Assembly (NCBI RefSeq): GCF_016801025.1
Contig: NZ_CP068983.1
Coordinates: 2,968,501 to 3,032,500 of the forward strand
Length of the DNA stretch: 64,000 nt
Source of the DNA: Paradevosia shaoguanensis
Lineage (GTDB): Bacteria; Pseudomonadota; Alphaproteobacteria; Rhizobiales; Devosiaceae
Direction of reading: 5' to 3'
The notes beneath the pieces are model-generated. The model saw nothing but the letters and a program-made list of their open reading frames with translations. It had not been told where the DNA came from and made no database searches. Each line of letters begins with the position of its first letter. Position 1 is the stretch's first letter. Shown here piece by piece: positions 26,418 through 34,213 of the stretch. The translations under genes and the position numbers were made by a program.

Positions 26418-27314
26418 TCAAGAGGTTTGTGCAAGCGGCTCGCGGCGTGAAAGCGCCGGGATCGACTCGACCAGCACGATAGCCGCGAAGATCATGGCGG
26501 CACCGGCATAGCCGAGTGCGGGCAGACGCTCGCCCAGGATCAGGAAGCCGCCCAGTGCGGCAAAGAGGCTTTCGGCCGAAAGGATGATGGCGGCATTGGA
26601 CGGCGGAACGTGCCGCTGCGCCACGGCCTGGAGCGTGAAGGCGACGGCGGTCGAGAGCAGTCCGGCATAGAGGATCTGCACCCAGCCCCCGGAAAGCGCG
26701 GCAAGGGTCGGCGCTTCGAAGGCGAAGGCGCCGCCGGTGGCGACAAGTCCCGAAGAGAGGAAGCAGATGGCCGAAACGAAGATGGGCAGGCCCGTCCGAT
26801 TGGCGACGTAGCCGAGCATCAGCACCTGGATGGCCCAGAAGAAGGCGCTGCAGACGACCAGTGCATCGCCCTGGTTGAACATGTCGAGCCCGCCGCCATT
26901 GAGGTAGTAGACGCCGATGAGGGCCAGGGGCGTGCAGAGCCAGACGACCGGATGCGGCCAGTGCCGCAGGACGATGAGGCCGATAAGCGGCACGAGCAGC
27001 ACGTAGAGGCTGGTGAGGAAGCCGCCATTGGTCACGGTGGTCATGGTGAGGCCCCATTGCTGGAGCCACGAACCGAGGAAGAATGCCGCGCTGAGCAGCG
27101 CGATCAGCCACCAGTCGACCTTGGCGATATCATGCTTGCGGCGCGAATATTCCCAGATGGCCAGTGGCAGGACGGCGAGACCGCCGAGAAGATAGCGCGC
27201 CGACGTGAAGGTTAGCGGTCCCATGGAATCCATGGCGGATTTCTGCGCAACGAAGGCCATGCCCCACAGCAGAGTCGTGACGAGCAGGAGAAGAACGGCA
27301 ATGGGGCGGGGCAT
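26418..27314 (-). CDS. DMT-family transporter (EamA)
   Basis: A 298-residue exporter with ten membrane helices in two EamA repeats (about 5-135, 148-285); motifs LLWGMAFVAQKSAMDSMGP and ILSAESLFAALGGFLILGERL are typical. Its ATG overlaps the stop of the upstream aminotransferase gene (TGATG), so the two are translationally coupled. That suggests the exporter handles the substrate or product of a PLP enzyme, but the link is inferred. Confidence 0.88.
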   Translation of the reverse strand: MPRPIAVLLLLVTTLLWGMAFVAQKSAMDSMGPLTFTSARYLLGGLAVLPLAIWEYSRRKHDIAKVDWWLIALLSAAFFLGSWLQQWGLTMTTVTNGGFLTSLYVLLVPLIGLIVLRHWPHPVVWLCTPLALIGVYYLNGGGLDMFNQGDALVVCSAFFWAIQVLMLGYVANRTGLPIFVSAICFLSSGLVATGGAFAFEAPTLAALSGGWVQILYAGLLSTAVAFTLQAVAQRHVPPSNAAIILSAESLFAALGGFLILGERLPALGYAGAAMIFAAIVLVESIPALSRREPLAQTS

Positions 27315-28540
27315 CAGGTGATTTCGGCTTCGAGCGCGGTGATGAGGCGGGCGACTTCTTCGGGCGTGGTGTAGTGCACGAAGGAGAGGCGCAGGACGCC
27401 GTGGTTGGGATCGATGCCCAGGGCCTTGAGCAGGCGCCAGGCGTAGAAATTGCCGCCCGCGGCCATGATGCCGTGGCGAGCGAGACGTGCTGCGACCATG
27501 GCGCCCGGTTCGGGTAAGGCGAGTGCAAGGGTAGGTGCGCGTTGCGCAGGATCGGTCGGGCCGATGACGCGCAGGTTGTTGCGGTTGCGCACCCAATCGA
27601 GCAGCGGCGTCAGGAGGGCAATTTCCTGGGCGCGCATGGCGGCATGAGCACGGCGGAAAGGATCGGCTCCCTCGACATTGTTGCCTGCAATGGCGGCAAC
27701 GGCTTCAAGATAGTCGGCGATGCCGGCGCTGGCGGCGATCTGGGCGTGGTCGGGACCGGCGGGCGTCAGGCGATAGCGCGGCTTGGCCTCGTTGAAGAAG
27801 TGCCCCTGATTGGGGAGGGATGACGCCAGCGATGGACGCACGGCCATGATGCCCTGATGGGGGCCATAGGTCTTGTAGGCCGAGAAGAGGTAGATATCGG
27901 CGCCGAGTGCCTTGAGGTCGGGCAGGCCATGCGGGGCGTAGCTGACGCCGTCGATGACCGTTACCGCATTGACGCTTTTGGCGCGCGAAGCGATCTCGGC
28001 AACCTGGTTGATCTCGCCGGCAATGTTGGAGCAGTGGGGCGCGGCTATGACACGGACCTTTGCATCCAGCAGCGCGTCGAGCGCGGCGAGGTCGAGGCGC
28101 CCGGTTTCGGGGTCGACCTGCCATTCGCGCACTTCGATGCCGTGATTGGCGAGCTTGCGCCAGGCGCCGGTATTGGCTTCGTGATCCTGGTTGGTCACGA
28201 CGATGGCGTCACCCGGCTTGAGCCAGCCGGCGAAGGCATTGCCCAGAACGTAGGTATTGGCAGAGGTCGAGGGGCCGAAATGGATCCAGTCCGCCGTGAC
28301 GTTGAGCGCGGCGGCCACGCGGTCATAGGCGAGGTTCATGGCCTCGCCGGCAGCCTGGGAAGCGGGATAGACGCCGTAAGGCTGGACCTTGAGCGCGTGA
28401 TAATAATTCTCGAGCAGGTCGATGACCGGGCGAGCGGTATAGGAGCCACCGGCATTCTCGAAGAAAGCCTGGTCCTTGAGGGACGGCTCGGAGAAGGCTG
28501 GAAACAATTCGCGTATGCGCACGGGATCGAGCGGGAGCAC
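27314..28540 (-). CDS. Class-V aminotransferase/cysteine desulfurase-like PLP enzyme
   Basis: A 408-residue PLP enzyme of the class V (NifS/CsdA-like) fold: N-terminal FFENAGGSYTARPVI, cofactor-binding TNQDHEANTGAW, VIDGVSYAPHG and the Schiff-base Lys in LFSAYKTYGPHQG (about residue 235). It lacks an obvious active-site Cys loop of a true cysteine desulfurase, so another amino-acid lyase or transaminase role is possible. The start is uncertain: a GTG at 28540 keeps the conserved N-terminus, while the frame opens at a TTG at 28603. Coupled to the DMT exporter downstream. Confidence 0.85.
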   Translation of the reverse strand: MLPLDPVRIRELFPAFSEPSLKDQAFFENAGGSYTARPVIDLLENYYHALKVQPYGVYPASQAAGEAMNLAYDRVAAALNVTADWIHFGPSTSANTYVLGNAFAGWLKPGDAIVVTNQDHEANTGAWRKLANHGIEVREWQVDPETGRLDLAALDALLDAKVRVIAAPHCSNIAGEINQVAEIASRAKSVNAVTVIDGVSYAPHGLPDLKALGADIYLFSAYKTYGPHQGIMAVRPSLASSLPNQGHFFNEAKPRYRLTPAGPDHAQIAASAGIADYLEAVAAIAGNNVEGADPFRRAHAAMRAQEIALLTPLLDWVRNRNNLRVIGPTDPAQRAPTLALALPEPGAMVAARLARHGIMAAGGNFYAWRLLKALGIDPNHGVLRLSFVHYTTPEEVARLITALEAEIT

Positions 28541-28630
28541 GGAAAGCCTGCGGGGGAAATGAGCTGCTTCCCGGTTAGTAGCGGGTTGCGGGGCGGCGAG
28601 CAAGCGCGGCGCGCATACCGCAGAAATAGA

Positions 28631-28658
28631 GAAACCCCGGCGGGACGACCGGGGTTTC
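28631..28658 (-). terminator. Stem-loop terminator after the Spy-like gene
   Basis: A 10-bp stem, GAAACCCCGG (28631-28640) with CCGGGGTTTC (28649-28658) and an 8-base loop, lies about 90 bases past the stop at 28745. It also separates that gene from the aminotransferase operon. Confidence 0.75.
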
Positions 28659-28744
28659 TCGGGAGAACGGCAGCGGGGCGGGCGAGTGGGGGGACTCTAA
28701 AAAATGCCGCCGCCTCCCTTGGGGTAGGGGTCGCGTGACCCCGA

Positions 28745-29419
28745 TCAGGTGGTGGACTTGGCCGCCGGGGCGTTCTCGTCCGAAGGCTGGACCTGCATGG
28801 CGCCCGGGTTGGCGGGCATCTGACCGCGCGGGCCGTGCATGCCGGGGCGCTTCTGCTGCCAGCCGACATTGTCGCGCTTGGGCATCAGCGAGGCCTTCTG
28901 CTCGTCCGAGAGGCTGTTCATGAAGGCTTCGAGCTTGGGCAGCACGGTGTTCATGGCTTCGAGGCGGGCGGTATCGATCGCGACGCGAGCCTTGAGCATG
29001 GCCATCATGTCGGGACGCTGACCCTGGGGGGCGGCGGCATCGCGGGCGGCCTTGGCGGCATCGGCGAACGTCTTCTGGGCGGTGAGCGCAGTGGACTTGA
29101 GGTCATCGAGCAGCGGCTTCTGGGCGTCGGTCGGGTTGACGCGATAGCTCAGGCGGACGATGGCCACTTCCAGCGCTTCGGCGCCGCGCGGGGAGGCGAG
29201 CAGGTCCATCAGGCCGCGGCCGTTGCCGCGGTCGGGATTGACGCGGACATTGTGGTGACGCCATTCGCCGGGGCGCTGCAATTCCTGCTTGGGCTGGCCG
29301 GCCTGCACCTGGGCGGGCTTGGTGTCCTGGGCGAAGGCCGCCGGCACGGCCGACAGGCCTAGCGAGCCGGCGAGTGCTACGGCGAGTGCGGTCTTGGAGA
29401 GCGCGGGAAGTTTGGTCAT
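28745..29419 (-). CDS. Periplasmic Spy/CpxP-like (LTXXQ) protein
   Basis: A 224-residue protein with a signal peptide (cleavage after AFA, about 30) and a helical mature part with repeated Leu/Arg-rich segments (ALEVAIVRLSYRVNPTDAQKPLLDDL and PKLEAFMNSLSDEQKASL). These resemble the LTxxQ motifs of Spy/CpxP chaperones, followed by a Pro/Gln/Met-rich tail. It may bind unfolded or metal-stressed proteins in the periplasm. The ATG at 29419 follows AAGGAACGATCCCT. Monocistronic by layout. Confidence 0.8.
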   Translation of the reverse strand: MTKLPALSKTALAVALAGSLGLSAVPAAFAQDTKPAQVQAGQPKQELQRPGEWRHHNVRVNPDRGNGRGLMDLLASPRGAEALEVAIVRLSYRVNPTDAQKPLLDDLKSTALTAQKTFADAAKAARDAAAPQGQRPDMMAMLKARVAIDTARLEAMNTVLPKLEAFMNSLSDEQKASLMPKRDNVGWQQKRPGMHGPRGQMPANPGAMQVQPSDENAPAAKSTT

Positions 29420-29633
29420 AGGGATCGTTCCTTGCATGGGACTCGTCGATGACTTTGGAGGTCACAGGAAGGAAGCTACCCGAGGCAGACTCTCACGGGC
29501 CTTTCGGTGGGATTAAAGGTTGGTAGGGATGGTAAGGTTGGGACGCGCCTGGAGCCTGGGGGCGAGCGGCAGGGGTTCACTCACGCCTTCGATCCCTCCC
29601 CGCCAGGGGAGGGCGATCGGCCATATAGGCCAG

Positions 29634-30065
29634 TCAGACCGACGCGATATACTCGCGCATGGCATCGGCTTCCTGTTCCGTTTCCTCGATCTTGCGCTTG
29701 ACCACGTCGCCGATGGAGACGATGCCGAGGAGGTCGCCGTTCTCGATGACCGGGATATGGCGGATGCGGTACTCGGTCATGCGTTCGGCCAGCATGGCGA
29801 CGCTCGTCGAGCGCGTGCAGGTGATCACCGCCGAGCTCATGGAATCGCCAATTTCGAGATCCAGCGCGTCGGCGCCGTGCACGCCGAGTTGGCGGACGAT
29901 GTCGCGCTCGGACAGGATGCCGATGACGGCCCTGGAACGATCGGTGACGACGACCGCGCCGATATTGTTGGCGTTGAGAATGTCCACGGCCTCGCTCAGC
30001 CGCGCATAGGCGGGGATGGTGTGTACCACCGTGCCTTTGGATTGAAGGATATCGTCAACCAGCAT
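29634..30065 (-). CDS. Two-CBS-domain protein
   Basis: A 143-residue protein consisting of two CBS domains (residues about 8-60 and 75-128: VVHTIPAYARLSEAVDILNANNIGAVVVTD and VITCTRSTSVAMLAERMTEYRIRHIPVIENGDLLGIVSIGDVV) and a charged C-terminal helix. Stand-alone CBS pairs bind adenosyl compounds such as AMP or ATP and act as energy sensors. The ATG at 30065 follows AGGGAGGCAGCT. The partner enzyme is not evident from the neighbours. Confidence 0.93.
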   Translation of the reverse strand: MLVDDILQSKGTVVHTIPAYARLSEAVDILNANNIGAVVVTDRSRAVIGILSERDIVRQLGVHGADALDLEIGDSMSSAVITCTRSTSVAMLAERMTEYRIRHIPVIENGDLLGIVSIGDVVKRKIEETEQEADAMREYIASV

Positions 30066-30150
30066 AGCTGCCTCCCTTCGCTCACTGGAATGGCAGTTTG
30101 CACCTGTTGGATCGCATGAACAATACGCCCTAGGTCGAATTGTCGCAGGC

Positions 30151-30179
30151 AAAAAAGAGGCCGGCGCAAAGCCGGCCTC
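30151..30179 (-). terminator. Intrinsic terminator after the gene at 30219
   Basis: GAGGCCGGC (30157-30165) with GCCGGCCTC (30171-30179), 5-base loop, followed on the minus strand by TTTTTT (30151-30156). A textbook Rho-independent terminator 40 bases past the stop. Confidence 0.93.
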
Positions 30180-30218
30180 GGAGGGAGAGGTCACGTTGGA
30201 GGTGACTTAGAGGAAGGA

Positions 30219-30533
30219 TCAGGCCTTTTCGGCGTCCTGCCAGCGCAGCGACCGCACCGGGAGCTGGTCGTCCCCCGGAATGGCGCCGCGCAGCGATACG
30301 CGGACGACTTCTCCAATGGTGGCAAGCATCAGCAGACCGAGCGGCACAAGGAAGACGGCGACACGGGTATCGAGCCCGTGGGTCAACGTTGCGGCTTTTT
30401 CGGGGGCGACGCCGGCATACACTGCCAAAGCGGAGGTCAGGGCTACCGCGATGAGCGCGAGGAGGTAGAAGACTTTGAAACTTTTCGGCTTGGCCGAGGG
30501 GATACTAGACAATGTCGGCGCTTCCGTACGCAA
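30219..30533 (-). CDS. Small membrane protein of unknown function
   Basis: A 104-residue protein with two membrane helices (about 20-42 and 58-80) joined by a loop, a basic N-terminus and a charged C-terminus (VRSLRWQDAEK). No family is recognised. The start is uncertain: a TTG at 30533 opens the frame and another TTG nine codons on also fits. A strong terminator follows, supporting a real transcription unit. Confidence 0.6.
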   Translation of the reverse strand: MRTEAPTLSSIPSAKPKSFKVFYLLALIAVALTSALAVYAGVAPEKAATLTHGLDTRVAVFLVPLGLLMLATIGEVVRVSLRGAIPGDDQLPVRSLRWQDAEKA

Positions 30534-30626
30534 ACTACGTCTTGCAGTAAGCCTCGCGATTGCGGAGCCAGTTTGTGCCGATCACGGTCAAACCCGTACC
30601 ATTTGAAGGCGCAATCGTGGCAATAG

Positions 30627-31910
<1,284 letters not shown>

Positions 31911-31925
31911 ACGCGTGGGCGGCTG

Positions 31926-33056
31926 TCAGCCGCCCAGCAGGCCGGCCAGGCCGCCCAGACCGCTGCTATTGCTGCTCGAGCCCGAGCTCTGGGCGAACAT
32001 CTGCGCCAGCTTGAGCGAGCTCTCGTAGTTGGAGACGGCCGCGGCATAGAAGCTCTCGGACCAGCCGGCAGCTTCGCGCTCCTCACTGGAGAGCGAGGCA
32101 TAGGCGCCGATGATGTTGGTGGCGAAAGCGGTCGGGTCGGTGCTGCTGGATGCACTCTTGAAGCTGGCGAGCAGGGCCTGCCCGGATCGCGTGCGCATCT
32201 CGGCCTTGGCGGCGGACACTTCCTGGTCGCTGAACTTCTCGTCCTTGTTAAGGGCGATGGCCGAGAGCGAGCGGCTGTCGAATTGCGAGAAGTCGGCTTG
32301 CTGGCCCTTTGTGCGGAACTTGGAGAAGACCAGCTCCTTGCCGGCTGCCTTGGCGTCTTCGTATTGCTTGTCGAGGGCCGTGCGGGCGTCCTTGGCGATG
32401 TCGCCGAAATCGCGGCTCGGGCCGGTCTGGCCGCCGGCGGCGCGCTTGAGATAGTCGGCGACCGGATCGTTGTCGACGACGGGAAGCGTCGTGGGGTCGG
32501 CGGTGAGCTGCTTCTGTGCTTCGAGAAGGGCGGCCTTCTGACGCGCCCAGGTGTCGGTGGCTTTTTCCTCGGCGGAGGCGCCATCGAGGAATTCGACGGC
32601 GGCCTTGTAAAGGCTCGCATAGTCACCGGTGACGCGACCGATCGCGGCCGGGCCTGCGAGGGCAGCGTCGAGGCGGCTGGTCAGTTCGAGCGCTGCGGCT
32701 GAACGCTCGTCGTCGGTGAACTTGTTCTCGGTATTGGCGGCGACAGCGTAGAGGGCGCGGCGGTCGAGGCTCGACAGATCGAGCGCGAGCTTGCCGTCCT
32801 TCAGGGGTGAGGTGAGCTTGGCATCGGTGAGGAGCTTGGTCAGCGCCGCACGGGTTTCGGCCACGACGGTTGCCAGATCCTTGGTGGCGAGGGCCGACTG
32901 GGCGGTGCTCGACAGCGTGATGTTGGTGGCGGCGTCCTGCGAGGACGAGCCGGTATTGCTGCTGCTCGCGGCGGCCGTGGCCTTGGCGATCGAGGCGGCG
33001 GTGTTGCCCAGCAGCAGATAGGCGTTGGTGTATTGCGCGGTGTTGATCGTGGTCAT
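31926..33056 (-). CDS. Ser/Ala-rich helical protein of unknown function, no signal peptide
   Basis: A 376-residue protein rich in Ala, Ser, Thr and Leu, without Cys and without a signal peptide or membrane helix. The N-terminus has NITLSSTAQSAL and Ser/Thr-rich linkers, like the ends of flagellar or other non-Sec exported proteins. Two similar segments (LDLSSLDRRALYAVAANTENKFTDDERSAA and FSQFDSRSLSAIALNKDEKFSDQEVSAA) show an internal duplication. The C-terminus ends in a Ser/Gly run with LGGLAGLLGG. Function unknown; export by a non-Sec route is a guess. It lies next to the small RNA cluster. Confidence 0.75.
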   Translation of the reverse strand: MTTINTAQYTNAYLLLGNTAASIAKATAAASSSNTGSSSQDAATNITLSSTAQSALATKDLATVVAETRAALTKLLTDAKLTSPLKDGKLALDLSSLDRRALYAVAANTENKFTDDERSAAALELTSRLDAALAGPAAIGRVTGDYASLYKAAVEFLDGASAEEKATDTWARQKAALLEAQKQLTADPTTLPVVDNDPVADYLKRAAGGQTGPSRDFGDIAKDARTALDKQYEDAKAAGKELVFSKFRTKGQQADFSQFDSRSLSAIALNKDEKFSDQEVSAAKAEMRTRSGQALLASFKSASSSTDPTAFATNIIGAYASLSSEEREAAGWSESFYAAAVSNYESSLKLAQMFAQSSGSSSNSSGLGGLAGLLGG

Positions 33057-33203
33057 GCTGGCATCCTGGCGGCAGGCGTTTTGCCTCAGGCGATGCATGG
33101 AGCGTGCCAGCGAGTGAACCCAGCAATTCCGGGCGTTTGCGCCACTCCCATTTTGCAAGTGGTCGGCAAATTTTGCCGGGTGGCGGCAGAAACGGAGGGG
33201 AAG

Positions 33204-33301
33204 AAAAAAGGCCCCGCCCGAGGGGATGGGCAGGGCCTAAGGCCTTCCGCTTGCGCGGGGACCAACGGTTTGCGACCGGGAGGAGGAGGTCGCGATTCCA
33301 T
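33204..33301 (-). ncRNA. CcsR/cuckoo-like small RNA 3 (one CCUCCUCCC loop)
   Basis: Predicted transcript of about 98 nt. Near the 5' end GCGACC (33293-33288) and GGTCGC (33277-33272) form a perfect 6-bp stem with loop TCCTCCTCCC (33287-33278). Next is a small stem CCGC/GCGG with a GCAA tetraloop (33247-33258). It ends in an intrinsic terminator (33210-33219 with 33228-33237, one mismatch) followed by TTTTTT. A -35/-10 promoter lies just upstream. The loop and architecture match the CcsR/cuckoo family of alphaproteobacteria. The start is deduced from the promoter only. Confidence 0.8.
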
Positions 33302-33307
33302 GGGCGC

Positions 33308-33336
33308 AATATCGTCCGGACGGGCTTCTGGCACAA
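33308..33336 (-). promoter_or_regulatory. Promoter of small RNA 3
   Basis: On the minus strand TTGTGC (33336-33331) and GATATT (33313-33308) are separated by exactly 17 bases, with the predicted RNA start seven bases after the -10. The same geometry precedes the other two small RNAs. Confidence 0.65.
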
Positions 33337-33414
33337 ACGCAAAGCCCGAAGTGCAGCCATGCGCCTGACGCAGCCAATGCCACTTCGCGGTGGCGCCAAA
33401 TCGTTTTGGTGAGC

Positions 33415-33609
33415 AAAAAAAGGGGCTCCACTCTAGGAGTGGAGCCCTATGACTTGGGCCGAGGCCGAAATCGAAAGTGGTGGCAGAGGCGAGGGAGGAG
33501 GATACGCCATCTGCCAGTGGGTCCGTGCCTAGGGAGGAGGATAAGGCACTTTCCCGTCGTCGCGATCTGCAGGACCGAGGGAGGAGGATACGGTCGGCGT
33601 CTCAGCGAC
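33415..33609 (-). ncRNA. CcsR/cuckoo-like small RNA 2 (three CCUCCUCCC loops)
   Basis: Predicted transcript of about 195 nt with three separate hairpins, each presenting the same 13-nt loop TATCCTCCTCCCT: stem GACCG/CGGTC (33573-33595), stem GTGCCT/AGGCAC (33525-33549), and stem GGCAGA..GGCG/CGCC..TCTGCC (33482-33515). The stems differ in sequence while the loop is invariant. A terminator with an 11-bp stem (33423-33433 with 33437-33447) and seven T ends it. The CCUCC loop is complementary to Shine-Dalgarno sequences, as in Rhodobacter CcsR RNAs. No protein frame fits the region. Confidence 0.85.
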
Positions 33610-33615
33610 AATGTG

Positions 33616-33644
33616 AATATGCCTACGCCGACGCTTTTCAGCAA
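33616..33644 (-). promoter_or_regulatory. Promoter of small RNA 2
   Basis: TTGCTG (33644-33639) and CATATT (33621-33616) on the minus strand, spacer 17. An 8-bp inverted repeat, GTCGGCGT/ACGCCGAC, spans the -10 and the RNA start and may be an operator. Confidence 0.65.
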
Positions 33645-33714
33645 TGCGACAAACTGCACGCCAGCCATGCATTCTACGCAGGCAATTGTTTAGGCAGCAC
33701 AATTAGTAGGCACG

Positions 33715-33825
33715 AAAAAAAGTGGCCCCGCTCGAGGGGAGAGCGAAGCCACGAAGTCGAGAGGTAAAACCTCTCGAGGGAGGAAACAGCAACAAGGTGC
33801 AAGGGAGGGAGAACACCGTGCTGTC
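33715..33825 (-). ncRNA. CcsR/cuckoo-like small RNA 1 (CTCCCTCCC loop)
   Basis: Predicted transcript of about 111 nt starting with a two-step hairpin: ACAGCA/TGCTGT outer and GGTG/CACC inner stems (33786-33824) around a loop with CTCCCTCCC. A single-stranded TTTCCTCCCT follows, then a hairpin CGAGAGG/CCTCTCG, and a terminator (GTGGC...GCCAC, with inner TCGCTC/GAGCGG) followed by seven T (33721-33715). It has three C-rich anti-SD tracts, slightly different from those of RNA 2 and 3. Promoter directly upstream. Confidence 0.78.
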
Positions 33826-33832
33826 AGGCGGG

Positions 33833-33861
33833 GATATAGGAGGGGGCGGACGGCCTCACAA
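33833..33861 (-). promoter_or_regulatory. Promoter of small RNA 1
   Basis: TTGTGA (33861-33856) and TATATC (33838-33833) on the minus strand with a 17-base spacer. The RNA start is placed at the G at 33825, the first base of the 5' hairpin. Confidence 0.68.
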
Positions 33862-34213
33862 CCCGGCAAGGGTTAGATCAGCTATGCGACCAGCGCATAG
33901 CGGGCGATGCGCTCAGGTTGTGACGTTTTAGTGACGCTAAAATTGTCGATGGATCAGCGGGTTAGCGCAAATGCGGCTCCGATGGCTTGGTCGGGCTCGC
34001 CGGGAAGGTAGTAAAAAAATTTTGGTCGAACGGGGTTTGTCAGGTGATTTGAAGGGGTTGGGGCCGGATGGGGGTGTGAAAACTGGAGGTGTAGCGGCAG
34101 AGAGATTCGATCTTGCGGGTGGATTCGCGTTCGCCTCGGGGCGAAGTTCGGTGAAGCTTCTGCCAATCGTTCGACGGTCTAGCCCGACCACGGCACTTCC
34201 CGGCCGAAGAGCC
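33862..34213. other. Gene-free stretch between small RNA 1 and IS110 copy 1
   Basis: No convincing gene on either strand. It contains a hairpin (GCTATGCG, four bases, CGCATAGC; about 33889-33910) upstream of the RNA 1 promoter, and an A/T-rich spot at 34010-34025. Its right end (34196-34215) is the short half of the palindromic repeat split by the IS element. Confidence 0.5.

Noticed and set aside
27314-28540. True cysteine desulfurase (IscS/SufS)
   Set aside because: PLP motifs fit class V, but no active-site Cys loop and no isc/suf neighbours are present.
33482-33595. Three direct copies of AGGGAGGAGGATA, CRISPR-like at first sight
   Set aside because: Repeats are only 13 bases, spacing is 26 and 34 bases, and each copy lies exactly in a hairpin loop with a different stem. 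No cas genes. They are the loops of small RNA 2.
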